From assembly GCA_050084515.1 (NCBI GenBank), contig CM114271.1, forward strand, positions 16,616,001 through 16,680,000: 64,000 bases of DNA, written 5' to 3'. The position numbers and the translations under genes were made by a program. The notes below the pieces were generated by a model. It had not been told where the DNA came from and made no database searches. It saw only the letters and a program-made list of their open reading frames with translations. Of the stretch, positions 20,587 to 33,330 are shown piece by piece; positions within the stretch are counted from its first letter, which is position 1, and every line of letters starts with the position of its first letter. Source of the stretch: Blasia pusilla (Eukaryota > Marchantiophyta > Marchantiopsida > Blasiales).

Positions 20587-22233
20587 AGAGAAAAGAGAGA
20601 ACGAGGAAAAAAGAGGAACAGTGTCACCTACGAAGAAGGCTGGAGAAGAGCTATGTGCGTTATTCACTAAAGACTCCCGAGCCTCAACAAACAATCGAGA
20701 AAAACCCCAATCAAAAAATTGTTGGCATTTAGCTCGAAGGGCACTGGAAAGCATCACCTACAAAGAGAGAAGGAGAAGGAACCATGCAACGCAAATCAGC
20801 AATCAGCAACGTCGTGCCACGAATCACCAAAGCTTTGACGTCAAAACGCGATTCCTCGCCACCCGCAATACCAACAAACAAAGCGAAGGCCGCAACGACC
20901 GAGGCCCTTGTAGAAACCAAGAATCCGTCCCCACAAATTCAATCGGTGACGAAAACTTCATGCTAATCCGATCGATGGCCCGAACGACCATGTTTGCGCA
21001 AAGTGTTTGCATCCATCCATCCACTGTCGGTCGCTTCCGTCCATCTGGCCGATTCCGTCCATCCCTTACCTTCCGCCCTATTCCTTCCATCCTATTCGCT
21101 TCGTCCAACCGTCACCGCTCTGTCCATCCATTCTACTTCGTCCATCCTTCCCACTCTGTTCACCTAAACTCTCACACCTTCTGCATCTTAAGCGGGCCCT
21201 GATCCTGAACCTTGGGCGTGCAAACAGCCGAGCCACTTGCGGCTAGTCTACAGCCTAATGAATGAGTTTCCTAGGCTATCTATGGCCTTTGGTCCCTAGG
21301 GTGCATGGGATGGCCATGAAATTTGTTGTTATAATAAATTATTTAAAAGAAAACTGAAAGGTATTTTCACTCACCGGTTTGGCTGGGACGGTCACTACGT
21401 GACGACCTGACGCCACCCCTATCCGTCCGAATCTCCAGCTGGCTAGAGGTAATCTCCAGCCCAGTTTAGAGGCCCATTTTGGAGGTCCTCCCACCCGGTC
21501 CAGAGGAAGTTTACGGCACGCACGCGGAGGGTCGATGATGCGGCGAGTCGCAAGTCCGGAGTCCGGCGAGTCCCTCGAGCCAGAACCAGAAAGAAACGAA
21601 AGAGCCAGGGGACGGACTCCGGGTAATATTCTGATGGGACCAAAGAATGTTCTGTGTGGCCAATGTTGGGCGTTTCATGCCATCTGTGCATGTATGACGC
21701 ATACGAATCTAGGTTTCTCATTTCTTCTGCCGCTCACGGGCTCCCATTGCTTCTCAGCAGGTCCCACTCCGGTCATTTTGCAACAGCTCTTCCGGTTATT
21801 TACCGGACGAGTTCTTCGCTTCCAGATATTTTCCTGCTCCAAGGAAAGCTTGCCATGGTTTGATAACCTCCGGCTCTCCTATCACACGATAGGAGAGCCG
21901 GAGTCAAGTTCTTCATTTCAGGTCACTTGCCGGCCTTTTCCTCCCATTGTCTATTTAATCCCTTGCAGATTTAAGGAACAGTATCCGTTTTTCCCCCTCA
22001 TCACACTTTTGATCCAGTTTTTCTTGCAATAGCGGGTGAGATGGTCGATTGTTACCATGCCATGCCATGCCATGAGGATCATGGTCCCAGTCTGAAATAG
22101 GAGATCTAAAGACGAATCCCATTACAAACACGAACACAAGACACGGAGAAGAGGACGGGAGAGAGAGTGAGGGAGGAAGGGAAGCAGGGAGGAGACATAC
22201 AGAGAGTGGACCTGAGGAGAAGAGGGCGACGAG
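20587..22233 (+). promoter_or_regulatory. Upstream region of the VTC4-type gene
   Basis: 20587-21440 has no recognisable gene; 21005-21170 is a decayed TCCATCC/TTCCGTCCATC repeat that creates long but meaningless frames. A perfect 16-bp hairpin lies at 21868-21903, about 330 bp before the ATG. CCATG is repeated near 22056-22072. The leader just before 22234 is GA-rich. Promoter elements proper cannot be fixed. Confidence 0.45.
21868..21903. repeat. Perfect 16-bp inverted repeat with 4-nt loop
   Basis: CTCCGGCTCTCCTATC, then ACAC, then the exact reverse complement. It lies upstream of the VTC4-type gene. It could form a stable hairpin or be a dyad site; no function is evident. Confidence 0.9.
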
Positions 22234-25200
22234 ATGGCCGTTGAAACCGGTAGGCTTTCGGGATGTGTGGGACAAGTGTGAGGGCGGAATGGTGGTATGA
22301 GGGGATTGATTGACATTGGAATTTTTGAGGCTGTTTCGGCGGAGTTTTGGTGGAGTTTACGACGATTTTAATTCTGTTCGTTGAGTGTTCTCTGATAAGT
22401 CTTACCGTCTGGTGTTATCGGTTGTTCTCGGGATCTTCTAGGTATCCAAGATTTTCGATATCTCAGAGATGCTTGAGACTTGTTGGAGGTCTGACGAGGT
22501 TAACACTTCGAGTACCGACGCTTTGCGAATTTCTTGAATGGAATTTCTTCTGCTTGTTCGCTATTTTTTTTGAAGCCACTTGGTTTTGGTCTGTCCGGCT
22601 GCGATGACACTCGTAAATCTTAAATAACTGGTGATGATCGTTAATGTCACGAAAGGGAAAGTACTTGACGGTGTATGTTCCGTTGGTAGTTTTGATTTCT
22701 GGCTGAATCTCGGAGGGCAGTTTTGACCTGTCTACTGAATCTCTGTTGGTATTTTCGATTTCTGGGCTGGTATCGGCAGAAGTGGGCTCGTCTTGGATGA
22801 CACGTTTTCCCGTGTTAAATGCTGACGATTGATTGTCATGTCGGCGAGCGCGTTTGGTGTATTCTTTGTCGACTCAGTTGGAATGGATCTTGCACTGTTA
22901 AAATTTCGGACCATGGAAAATTTTATGCTACACCTGCAAATAATGGAATTTAATCGTGAGAGGCTTGATCGTATTTTCAGAAACGCTAAACAGTTACCTC
23001 GCAGTCGCCGTCGAAGCGGCTCGAAAGGCGGGCAAGGTTTTGATCTCATCTCTGCTCACATTTGTTTCTGGAATTGAACATTCCATACTGCATAGCCGCG
23101 CCGTGTAGTTGGTTCTTTTTCCAATTCAAATACGATTCTTTTTCGTAGACCAACGTAGTCGGCTGAATGACAAATACTTGCCGTGATAGTCTCAGACAGC
23201 ACGGGGCAATGTTTCGATGGTATAGAGACAAGTGCATATTCTAAAACTGTCGCTTGCTTGCATCATCACAGGTTATCGTGGAAAGCTTTTATCTCGACAA
23301 GACCGTGGAACACAAGTCCAAGGTGCGTGTGCCATTTACACATATGAATCTCACCCCAGGACGGTGGAATAGTCCCCGGTGGATCACATTGTGGTAGTTG
23401 GAATTTTTATCGTCACTGCTGTCACGTTTTTCAGTGAGCATCACACCGTTTCAAACGTCTGGTGTGGAGGACTCCTTCACTACTAATCTGATACTCTTAT
23501 AACAGAAGATTGAATCCGGTACGCTCTGTCGATGGCAGGTCGATCTAGTCACGGAAACGGACAAAGCTTGCGAGGAACTGATCTTTGGTTATTTAACGAA
23601 GGCCTTCCCATCTCACAAGGTCCAACTCGACCTTTCCAAGTGAGGAAACATGTTCTCAAATCTTTCTTCGTCTCTTAGTGATGGCTTACGCGAGGCGTGT
23701 GAATTTCAGCTTCTCGGCGAGGAGACGTCTGCTGCAAATAATTGCATCGACCCATTAACGGATGACCCGACTTGGATAGTGGATCCGTTGGATGGAACCA
23801 CCAATTTTGTGCATAGGTCTGGATCCCAACCCCCTTATTTGTCTTCTATCGTAATTTTCCGTCTTGGTCTCTGTATTCACAATACAAGCCTTTTGAGCGT
23901 GTAAGAGAACGACGAGTGTTGACTAGCAACTCCGGCCAGTTACAAACATCGATCGCGAATTTTGACATATATCTCAAATATATGTCAAAATTCCAGACAC
24001 GGTCGTCATCTGGAAATTCGTAGGATGAGCCGATGTCCGCACCCGTAATAAAGTCCACTTACGTTTAGAATTTCTTAGGTTCTCATAATTCCGGGAATTT
24101 CTCTCTGAGGCTATTCATTTGAAGTCGATGTCTTCTACATCGTAATTACTCATATGTCGTGTGACCCGTGAAATTGACAGCTTCCCCTTCGTGTGCGTTT
24201 CAATTGGACTATCGATCGGGAAAGTGCCTGTTGTCGGAGTGGTGTTCAATCCAATTCTCAACGAGGTAACAGGCAGGAACGTCTCAAGTCTTATGCTTCT
24301 CTCAGTGAACTCCATCCCCTTTTCGGCTGTCTCACTTACCTGTGACCATTTCTTTTTCTAACCTCATTTCCGTCACTGCAGCTCTTTACTGCTGTGCAGG
24401 GAGGAGGAGCTTTTCTCAACGACCACCGTATTGCAGGTAGGTCTGTGGTGGGAATATGACCCTGAAAGCATCAATTGCGTGCATCAGACTCTTTTAAGGC
24501 CCATAGGACACCTGAGGCAAGCGTCTTTCGACTAATGGTGTAAACATTTATGCGCTTTGGGGAGGTCGTAGGAATTATGTAACTGTTGAAAATCTGCCCT
24601 TTAGCTTCCGGACGCCTCCGAAAATGCACCTGGTACTAAGACTTTGTCTTGTGCAGTTTCTTCTCGGAAACACATCGGGGAATCAATCCTCGCCACAGAG
24701 GTATTTTGGCGGCCCTCTACTTTTACCATGGTCCAGTTTTTGTGTTGATCTCTAGTGACGAAGATGATTCATTGACGCGTCAGTTGTCAGAGTTTGGTGG
24801 GATACTTTAATCCGTGTACGAGAGAATCATCGTTACCACTGACAATAAGATTGTCAATTCTAGAATCGGCGTCTTTTCTCCCAAAAGGGGCCTGAAGATC
24901 CAGTTTAGAAAGGACCATGGAAAGCGTCCTACTCTCCGAAATTGTTCCAGTGCTTTGTTGTATGCTCGCTGATTACCATTCCTTTTATTATATATATTCA
25001 TTGAGGCTCAATGGGTAGAATCGGTATCTTTGCCACTGATACCAAACCTCCTTATTTGTTATCTGTTGCTTCAAGTTAGAAGCGCACCCAGCCTGCCAGA
25101 ATTCCTTCCATTACTTGCAGCGATAGCTGGCAATGTATTGTAGTCTCGAAGGGATTGTGGTAATGGGAGATGACTAATCTCACTTACTCAAATTGCAGAT

Positions 25201-25924
25201 TGGCACCTCACGCGATGTGGCAACGGTGAATGCTTCTACCAACAGATTGAATAAGTTGATCTTAAAGGTGTGTGCTGGGAAGAAAGGAGTGAGAGCGGGC
25301 CTTTGTTCATTTGAAATGCTGTGAAGTGAAAGTAGAACATGCTTGTTTGCCCTGTGAACAGATTGACATGTACTTCATAGTTGCCGTCTGTTGGCATGCA
25401 GGTTCGGTCAGTGCGTATGTCCGGCTCTTGTGCGATGAATATGTGCGGAGTCGCTTGCGGAAGGCTGGACATATTCTTTGAGATAGGCTTTGGAGGCCCT
25501 TGGTAAGCGAAAGAGTTCAATCAAATAGAGAATTCAGATATCTCATTGTGTCAAGCTCAAGGATCTAAACTTAATAATTTGAAACTATGCTGGAGCAGGG
25601 ACGTTGCTGCAGGAGCTGTGATCGTCCGAGAAGCAGGTGGCCTTGTCTTTGACCCGTAAGTCTCATCATCCTACATCTCCAGTCGTTGTTAGGGTGGACT
25701 GACTGGAATCAGCCGTTTCATCTCCCCTGCAAACCTGTCTCCGGTGACTCCTTTCTACTCCCAGCGCGCATGCCTTCTAAAGATGTGGAGAATTGGTGCA
25801 TCGTATGTATGACAGATCTGGAGCAGATTTTGACATCATGTCACACCGAGTTGCTGCATCCAATGCGCACTTGAAAGATGCAGCCGTGGATGTATTAGAA
25901 GAGGGAACAAGTAATGGTTTTTGA
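22234..25924 (+). CDS. VTC4: L-galactose-1-phosphate / myo-inositol-1-phosphate phosphatase
   Basis: Twelve exons, all with GT-AG borders and compatible phases, give 276 residues (Arabidopsis VTC4 is about 271). Exons: 22234-22249, 22981-23036, 23272-23322, 23539-23619, 23710-23816, 24181-24265, 24382-24436, 24657-24700, 25199-25267, 25402-25502, 25599-25655, 25816-25924. The first exon encodes only MAVET plus one base and is the least certain, but it supplies the needed phase and a good N-terminus. The inositol monophosphatase metal site is intact: [18 protein letters not shown] and WDVAAG. The enzyme is Mg-dependent and soluble. In plants it hydrolyses L-galactose-1-phosphate for ascorbate synthesis and also inositol-1-phosphate. 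One difference: the usual VHGFPF reads VHSFPF across the exon 5/6 join. VTC4 and a general IMP cannot be told apart by motif alone; overall similarity favours VTC4. Confidence 0.92.
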
Positions 25925-27637
25925 TGATGTCGCACCGTCGTGCGTCCACGTTTCTGGCTGTTCGTGGATGTGACATTGCCTTCCTACCAATTTTTGGTCT
26001 CCGATCGGAGAATCGGAGAAGAATCACTGCTCTCCAGTGCATTCTTTCAGGGATGTTTCGCCTCTTTCCGAAGCTTTCGCCCAATCGAAGAGTCTGGTTT
26101 GCCTTGTGAGCCAAGAGCGATGTTGGCCAGTGGCCCAAATTAGGGCGGCAGGCCGAGATTTTGTAGTTTTGTACTCTGAATTAGCTTCGTGACATCATCA
26201 TGCCATAGAAGATCAAGCGCAGGTAGAAGATGTTTGCTGTTCGAATGCTTCCGCGCCACCAAAATTTTCTTCCCAAGAGACGTCTTCAATTTACTCCCCT
26301 CCAAAATACATCTATTTATTTTCTGCGATCCAACCAGTTCGGAGCTCCACGATAACGACCTATGCATTATTAAATGGAGAGATTCTGGAACTCCGTCGTC
26401 ACCGACCGATCCCAGGTTTTCACCATCACTGCCTGGTTTCTCCTTTTATGCGAATTATCATCTGTTGTCGACGAGCTATATCTCATTGGGGCAAAGATGA
26501 ATTGCTATGACCTCTAAAACTATAGCAGATATTTTCTTCTAACGTGAAAGCGTGAGGGTATGTGCACGACACAGCAAGAAAACCAGCGTGGGGCGACCTA
26601 TGAGAGAGCTTGGAGAGCCCCATTCATACGAAAAGAATTATGGAAAACTAATTCCTCAAGCACGTCCATCAAGTAAAAATTACTAACCATAATTAACTCG
26701 CCAAGTTTTCAAGACCCAACATGTTCATGAAAGTGTGGAAGATTTTGGGAAATGAAGGGGCACTGGTCTCTAGAGATGGTGAATTGTATGAAAAGCACCG
26801 GGTGGTTGTAGACCCAAATAATAGTAAGAAATTACAAATGAATTGAGGACTATGGAGGAGCATTATGGCAGAGAAATGGAGGGATGTTTGGAATACAATT
26901 TTGCATGGAACTATTTCTATTGGGATATAATCTGTTCACTCTAAGACTCAACATGTTCATCTCTCAAGCTGGAATTTTGGGATCTTTTTTTCATTTCGGA
27001 TGAAGTTTTCCAAAGTTTTTGGGATTTGTGGACCGTCTTTCTCTCCTAAATGTGCTCATATAATCTTAAATGCAATTTCACACATAGCGTTCTTGTTATA
27101 AAGTGAGATTGGGTTACCATCGATTTAAAAGATTCCTCTTACTTTTATCAATTTTTTGATACGGGTTGGGTCCAACATTACAATCTCATTCCCTCATAAT
27201 AGTCATCGATGGATGGCTCATTTTCTCTTCACATCCTCTTCTTTGACGTTTCTAATATCTTTCATAATTTTCTCCTAGAGTGTTGGTTTTGGACATGTTT
27301 GGTCTTGTTTTGATAGTCTTGACAAGCTCTTTCTTTTCATACCAAGTAGGTTTTCTAGTTTTTCTTGTTTCTCCAAGGTGCCTATTTTTGTGTCTAGGTT
27401 TGTTTAGGTCAATTACTCTCAAACGTGTTCCTTGCTTTTTCAACTCTTTACCTTGTTAATTCGCCCTTACATATGTTTGCTATCTCCTTAAAAGCATGAT
27501 AAATTCATATTCTTGAGTAACTTCTTCCGATACCGTATAGATCATTGTTCCTTTTCAAATGCTTTTATATTTCTTAAAATAACTTTCAATCACAAATTCG
27601 TTATTGTCGAATCTTATTTTCTCCATCTAAATTTCCT
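25925..27637. other. Intergenic, VTC4 3' side
   Basis: It begins with the 3' UTR of the VTC4-type gene. From about 26500 it is AT-rich. No coding sequence, RNA gene or repeat is recognised. Confidence 0.5.
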
Positions 27638-28414
27638 TTGGGCGGATTCCTCTACTTTTGTTTAGTTCCTCACCCTCGTACTTTCTCCAAACCACGTTTC
27701 ATGTCTTCCCTTGTCTTCCATAACTTGCCTACCTTCGCTTCTATGGCATCAGAGGTGGAGTTGGATTCTTCATCTACACTCTTCTCTGGTTTTACACACC
27801 CTCCTATATGTGCAATCTCTTCCCTTAATTCACCTCCTCATCATAGATCTGGCCATTTTCCTCCATATACTAATACACCCATTATACTCGCTATATTTCT
27901 TCCACATTCTTCTCTTCTCCCCTCTTCGTCTCGTCCTATCGAGCCTAATCTTGATCCATTATTACCGAATCCTACTACTTTGCCATCCTCACATATCTCA
28001 TTTGTGCCCTTGCTTCCAACTCCCATCCATTCTATCCATATCTCCCCTCTTCCTTTTCCTCCTTTCCCAACCTACTTACCTCCTCATCGTCGTCCATCAC
28101 CACCTCTTGCCCCTCCCACCTCCTCTCCTTGTAACCCTAAACTTTGCATACCTTGTGGTAAGGAGTTTGCTCTTAATAGGATCAAAAGACATCATTGGTA
28201 CTATCGATCCATGCATGGGCCTTCAAGCCCTAACCCAATACCACCTCCTACTGCACTCCCCACAACAACTGCTTGGACTTGGTTAAGTCAAATTGATCTC
28301 TACGTTCTTTCCATCCAGATGTCCCTCATCCTAGACTCACACTCACATTCCTATTACTCTTCGCCCCATCATCCAACAAGCTTTTTTTTTCCCATTAGAA
28401 AGGTTAGCGCGTGA
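27638..28414 (+). pseudogene. N-terminal region of the LINE-type protein with a C2H2-like zinc finger
   Basis: 258 open residues, rich in Pro, Ser and His. Near 28143-28220 it reads CIPCGKEFALNRIKRHH, a C-x2-C-x-n-H finger of the sort found at the N-terminus of related plant elements. It is followed by a proline-rich spacer (PNPIPPPTALP). Nucleic-acid binding is the expected role. The true start is not known. Confidence 0.6.
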
Positions 28415-29099
28415 TCCCATGAATATTAATGCTTGGTATCTCCTATTACTCATCCCACAATGGGTTTTAGTCCTGCCTCTAAGGGATGGTGCCACTAGTC
28501 ATCATGAAACCTCCATGCGTATTCAACAATTTATGTCTGGGGATTGGAAGAATCTTCAGAATGAGCATGTACTTCGAGCAAAGGCCTTAGCTGCGACTCA
28601 TCCCACTCAACATGTCAATCATGGAAGGCCTTCAATGATCTACTTTTGGGGCAGTTTGATGAGTTTTCACGTGAAGCTTGAGCATTGGATCCTCTCTCTC
28701 TCCGGCAATTTCAAGTGCAGACACAGTGGCTCTCTTAGAAGCTCATCACCCTCCTTCAAGTGGTGATGCATCACCTTTGTGGAAGACTATACAATGGATC
28801 TTGACATGGAGCTTAAATTGGTGGTTTCACAAGGGCTTTTCTTCATACTCCTCACTTATCAACAAGCAAGCTATCAAGGATCTTTTTTTAGCATCTCCGC
28901 AATTGTTTTATCCTCTCAGATTCAACAAGTGGCTTTGTCTCTCTATATAAGGTGTGTGCATATATTGCAGTATGTTGTCTCCCATTCTCTATCTCTAGGC
29001 TCTTATGGGCTTGTCATTTTTGGTTATGGATAAGCCTCATTCATGTGTCCACCCTTTGGCTATTAGAGTGGTTTTATACCTCTTGGTTAGTTAATCCCT

Positions 29100-30060
29100 G
29101 TGATTGCAATTTCGTCCCCACTTTAGTGCCCACTTATTTCCTTATCGATTAGGAGTGGCAACTCTTGATAGTTGTAAGGCTATGATGCATGGGATTCGCT
29201 CCACTCTTGATATTCATCTAGAATGGATAGCAATTCAAGTTGATGTGGCTAATGCATTCAATTCAGTTGTTCGTGCGGCTATCTTTGACTAGTTACATTG
29301 TGCAAGAGACAACTAGCGAGTCTCATTCCATTTTTTCGCTCCTTCTATGCGTATGATATGCCCATTATCTATTCTCATCATGCTACTTCCGGGGAATATA
29401 ATATTCTCCAATCGGATTGTGCACGCATCAAGGTGATCCCATGGGTGGCCCTCTCTTTGCCATTGCCCATTTTTGTGCCCTTCGAGCTTTAGTACAAGCA
29501 TTTCCATCTTGTCTTTTCCCTTCTATTGTTGATGACACTCACATTATAGGTCCTCCTTCTAAAGTGGTTCTTGCTTATACCCATTTCATGGAGCAACTCT
29601 CTTTCTTAAACCTTAAAGTCCAACCTAGTAAATATGGAGTATGATCTCGTTCATGCCTTTGCTAAACATTCATCCCACCTACTCTTGATTTTCCCATGTG
29701 CTTTGAAGGGGTTAGGGTTCTTGGGGTCCCAATTGGCTTCATCGACTATGTCTCAAAGTTCTTAGATGAGGCCCTTCTGAAAGACGTGGAATGGCTTCAT
29801 TTGTTACTTCATATGGGGGATCCTCAAGTGGCTTATGGGATTCTCTCCCAATTTTTTCTACGATGTCCTTCTTACCTTCTTTGCATTATCCTCCCACTTC
29901 AAGGTTCTTACATCGGTTGGCCTCTTTTGACGCTTCTATCTTGGCAAATTATGGTCAACTTCTTGCCTCGAATACATTTGAGGGAGAGGATGATGCCTTG
30001 GCTTCACGACAAGCTATCTTGTCTATTTCTTTTGGAGGGTGGGACTTTCCTTCATAGTTG
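29100..30060 (+). pseudogene. Reverse transcriptase of the LINE-type element
   Basis: Motif A is VDVANAFNSVVRAAIFD (29240-29290). The next block is HQGDPMGGPLFAIAHF (29420-29470), and the catalytic motif is VDDTHIIGPPSKV (29530-29565). Downstream VRVLGVPIGFIDYVSKFL and MGDPQVAYGILSQFFLR are conserved neighbours in this family as I recall it. At least three frameshifts or stops interrupt it. Confidence 0.78.
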
Positions 30061-31189
30061 CATCTGCTCCCACTGCCTTTTTAGGGAGTTGGGTGTTGGT
30101 AGCACCGATTATGGCTTCAAGGTTTCTCCAAGGAGATACATCTATCTTGATGGATCATGTCGCCCATGTAGAGGAGGGGGACTTGTTATTTCAACAACAA
30201 CTGAGATATGCCCGAGCTCTTCTTCATTTTGCTACATAAGCAATTCTACCCATTTTCAGTCAATTGATTACTGAAGGGTTTGATCAACTTCAAGATCATA
30301 TCTCCGAGAATTTACACCAAATCAACTTTTCCAGCATTCTCTCTAAGGCATCCTCTGACGCTCATCGAGCTCCTATATGTTCATGTGCGGGTATCAAAGC
30401 GGGGGTGTGGCTTACTGCAAATCCTCTTATTCTTCCATTTTGTCTTCCTTGAGGTATATTCTCGAAAGCTTTATGGTTACGCCTTAGACTTCCATATCCT
30501 TCTTTGTTAGGTGTGCCGAATTTTGTATGCGGGAATCCCATTGATGCCAAGGCTATCCATATTCTCCGATGTGCACATTGTGGAGAACGAACGACCACAC
30601 ATGATGTCATTAGAGAGGAAGTTGCATCGGTGGCTCGTACTGCATGATACATGGTGTTTAAGAGCAGCTCCATGTCCTACCTTCAACCACACAAGCAACC
30701 TCTCGTCGGAGAGTTGATCTTGTTATGTCTCAAGGTGGATTCTGGACACTAAGTGATATGGTGGTTGCTCATCCAACACGTTCTGACTTGGTGTGTCAAG
30801 CCACACATACCAAAGGTTCGGTGGCCGAAGCTGTAACAAGAATGAAGAAGTTAAGTTATGCTATGAGACGTGTGATTGATGGATTTATTCCTTTTGCAGT
30901 GGAAGTATTCGGTCATTTACATGTGTCTTTTGATTCTTTCCTGAAAACATGTGCTCACCACTCCCTCGAGAATCATCACTTGCCCCTTTTTGTATTCCTT
31001 TTCTCTCTACAGTTACTACTTATTTTTCAGTATTGCATCTCATTGGCCTTACAACATGCACAAGCCTTGGCATTGATACGTCATGCGGAGGTGGTGGGAG
31101 GTCGCTCGCCTCATCATTCGTTCACTTCTGGCCAACCACTAGTGTTCTTGTTAGATTTGTTTCAGGCTATCAATCGTGTAGCTCGTTGA
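30060..31189 (+). pseudogene. C-terminal region of the LINE-type protein, possible restriction-like endonuclease
   Basis: Pieces include CGNPIDAKAIHILRCAHCG-like sequence near 30530-30580, with paired cysteines, and an open frame 30725-31189 holding VVAHPTRSDLVCQATHTKGS and PFAVEVFGHLHVSFDSFL. Spaced Asp and Glu residues recall PD-(D/E)XK endonucleases, but the Lys of the E-x-K core is not clear. The assignment is tentative. Confidence 0.45.
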
Positions 31190-31195
31190 GTTAGT

Positions 31196-32659
31196 GTTTG
31201 CATCAACTCCTTGACATTTTCTTTTTGCATTCCGTTATGCATTTTTTTACTCCTCTTTTGAGATATTATTACTTTTCTTTGTCTTCTTTGAGGTTTATTT
31301 TTATAATAAAGTGGATATTTTTTTAACACGCATTGCATGAAAGAATTTGAAATAACACACTTGTGACACTAAGAAGATCATGAGATACCACACATACGAG
31401 CGTAGGTTGTATGCAAGAATTGTAGACAAAGTTGCTTGAAAGGCATAATTATTATTAGAACATTAGCAATAGGTTCATAGGAAACCAAACCTTTGAATGC
31501 TATGAACTTGGTGCATTTCCATGATAATTAATATTTTAAAAAAATTAATCCTTAAATTTGTTTTTTCAATCTTTAAATTGAAATATTTTTAAAAAAATCA
31601 AATACAAATCTTCTCAAAATAATCCATACTTTCAATTTTGGTATGGAATTCCCATGCTTTATGCTTTATCATGTTGTGATAGAAAATCTACAAAGTTAGA
31701 AGCATTTCACCTTATCTTAAGAAATAATTCCCAGAAAATCCTCTTCCTAATTTAGTCTCTCAAATTTTCTAGTTTGGAGGATGAAAATTTTTGTTTATTG
31801 GATGAAACTTGATTAAAAGTGGAAAAATTATAATAAGGAACCATTGACTAACTACTCTTCTTCCTTTATTGTCATAGATAAATCAAATGGATATTACTAA
31901 ACACTCATCCCTTGTGATTGTAGACTCACTCATGCTATTGACAAGCTTATTGACTCTTACTTCATATAATTTAAGGCAACTTATGGAGAAAACACAGGTA
32001 TTTAACCAACCCAAAATCATTTGTTAGTTTTAAGGAGTTTGGACTAGACATGCAATCACTTGGTTTATGTTTCTTTCTTCAAACATGCTAAGTGCCTTTT
32101 GGCCTTAACCATAGCCATACCCGGCCATAGATGTGATGTTAACCAAAGAAATTTCTAGAAGTAATGTTCTTAGGTACAATTCTCTAAGAAAATCGAATGG
32201 TGCTTCTTAAGTTTTCCAACACTCAACGAGTGTGCTTTCAAAGAAGTCCCCCTATGCTTGATCATAGTACCACATCATGACATGAACTAATCATGAGCTT
32301 GTTAGATGATGAGTTGAATGAGTGTATTAGAGGGCATTAAATTTTATATGGATTGGATTTAGGATGGTTGAACTGATTTGAACTTTTAGAGTATGCTTGT
32401 GCAAGATTTTTTTGAAAGGGGAAGATTTAAATAAACTTTAGACATAGCAGTTGACATAAACTCTCAATTATTGCGGGTGCATGGCACTTTCTAATGGGTG
32501 TGGTTACTAATCTAGCTACTCACAGTATCCCTAAAGTGGTTAGAGAAACCATTGCCACCTAAACCGTAAGTGGTTTTTCATTGTAGATTTCTTTAAAACT
32601 AGGAAAATTAATTCATTTGAAAAACAATGAAGAAAAGTGGAGAAACACAACCCCAGACA
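31196..32659. other. AT-rich intergenic stretch
   Basis: No coding sequence or clear repeat is recognised on either strand. Confidence 0.5.
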
Positions 32660-32817
32660 TCTATATCTATAACATTATTGGAGAGTGCTTTCTTGATTTG
32701 CAAACACCTCTTTGGTTGACATGTGGCAATCGGGCAGCCAAAAAATGTTTGCCCCTCTACAGGCAACAAGAAAACGATTTTCCTCCACTCTTGTGCATGG
32801 CACAGGTTACCCACTAG
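32660..32817 (+). mobile_element. Short non-autonomous Helitron-like element
   Basis: Starts TCTATATCTATAACATTATTGG after an A and ends CTAG. Just inside is a small hairpin (TTGTGCATGGCACA). It shares GAGAGTGC, TTGCAAACACCTCT and TTGACATGTGGCAA with 36808-37022 and 55091-55297. The base after CTAG is C, not T, so the edge is slightly decayed. A diverged partial copy follows at about 32830-33020. Confidence 0.6.
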
Positions 32818-33038
32818 CATATTATGAATGATGGGAAAATGCTTTCATTTTGCAAACACGTCTATGTTTGACACATGGGAATTGGGCATCAAAAATGTTT
32901 CCACAATTCTATAAACAACGAGAAAAAAAATTGAATTTATAAGAACATCATTAATCATCTTCTTTCCCAAGCACTAACGGAACCTCTTCAAACACTTTTT
33001 TAATTCCCGTAAAGCGCACGAGGTACTCCTTTCAAGTT

Positions 33039-33330
33039 AGGATGATTATCTTCCATATTTATGGTGGACCACCATATCATTCATGGAGACCGGATCATTC
33101 CTTATGCTTGCGTTGAGGACCTGATAGTAAGGTTAGAAATCAACCTTCTTCCATATTCAAGTAATTACACTCCACTCAGTGCAACCCTCTCCTAAGATAG
33201 GATGATTGTCATCCATATTTATGGTGGACCACCAGATAACTCATGATGCTTGCGTTGAGGATGTGGTAGTAGGGTTACAAACCAACTTTCTTCCGTATAC
33301 AAGAATTTTACACTAGACTCGGTCCGACCC
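33039..33330. repeat. Imperfect tandem duplication, about 150 bp per copy
   Basis: Copy 1 (33039-33187) and copy 2 (33199-33330) share AGGATGATT, CCATATTTATGGTGGACC, TGCTTGCGTTGAGGA and a conserved end. Copy 2 lacks about 25 bp in the middle. Origin unknown. Confidence 0.8.

Larger units (their letters stand above)
27638..31195 (+). mobile_element. Broken non-LTR (LINE-type) retrotransposon
   Basis: Successive plus-strand fragments belong to one protein: an N-terminal proline-rich region with a zinc finger, an RT, and a long C-terminal region. Frames shift repeatedly and stops are frequent, so it is a pseudogene. The LTRs, protease and integrase expected of gypsy or copia are absent. The 3' end cannot be placed exactly, though an A/T-rich stretch with AATAAAGTGG follows at about 31303. 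Confidence 0.75.

Noticed and set aside
20621-21202. 193-residue plus-strand frame upstream of VTC4
   Set aside because: Largely TCCATCC/TTCCGTCC repeat; no domain and no good start.
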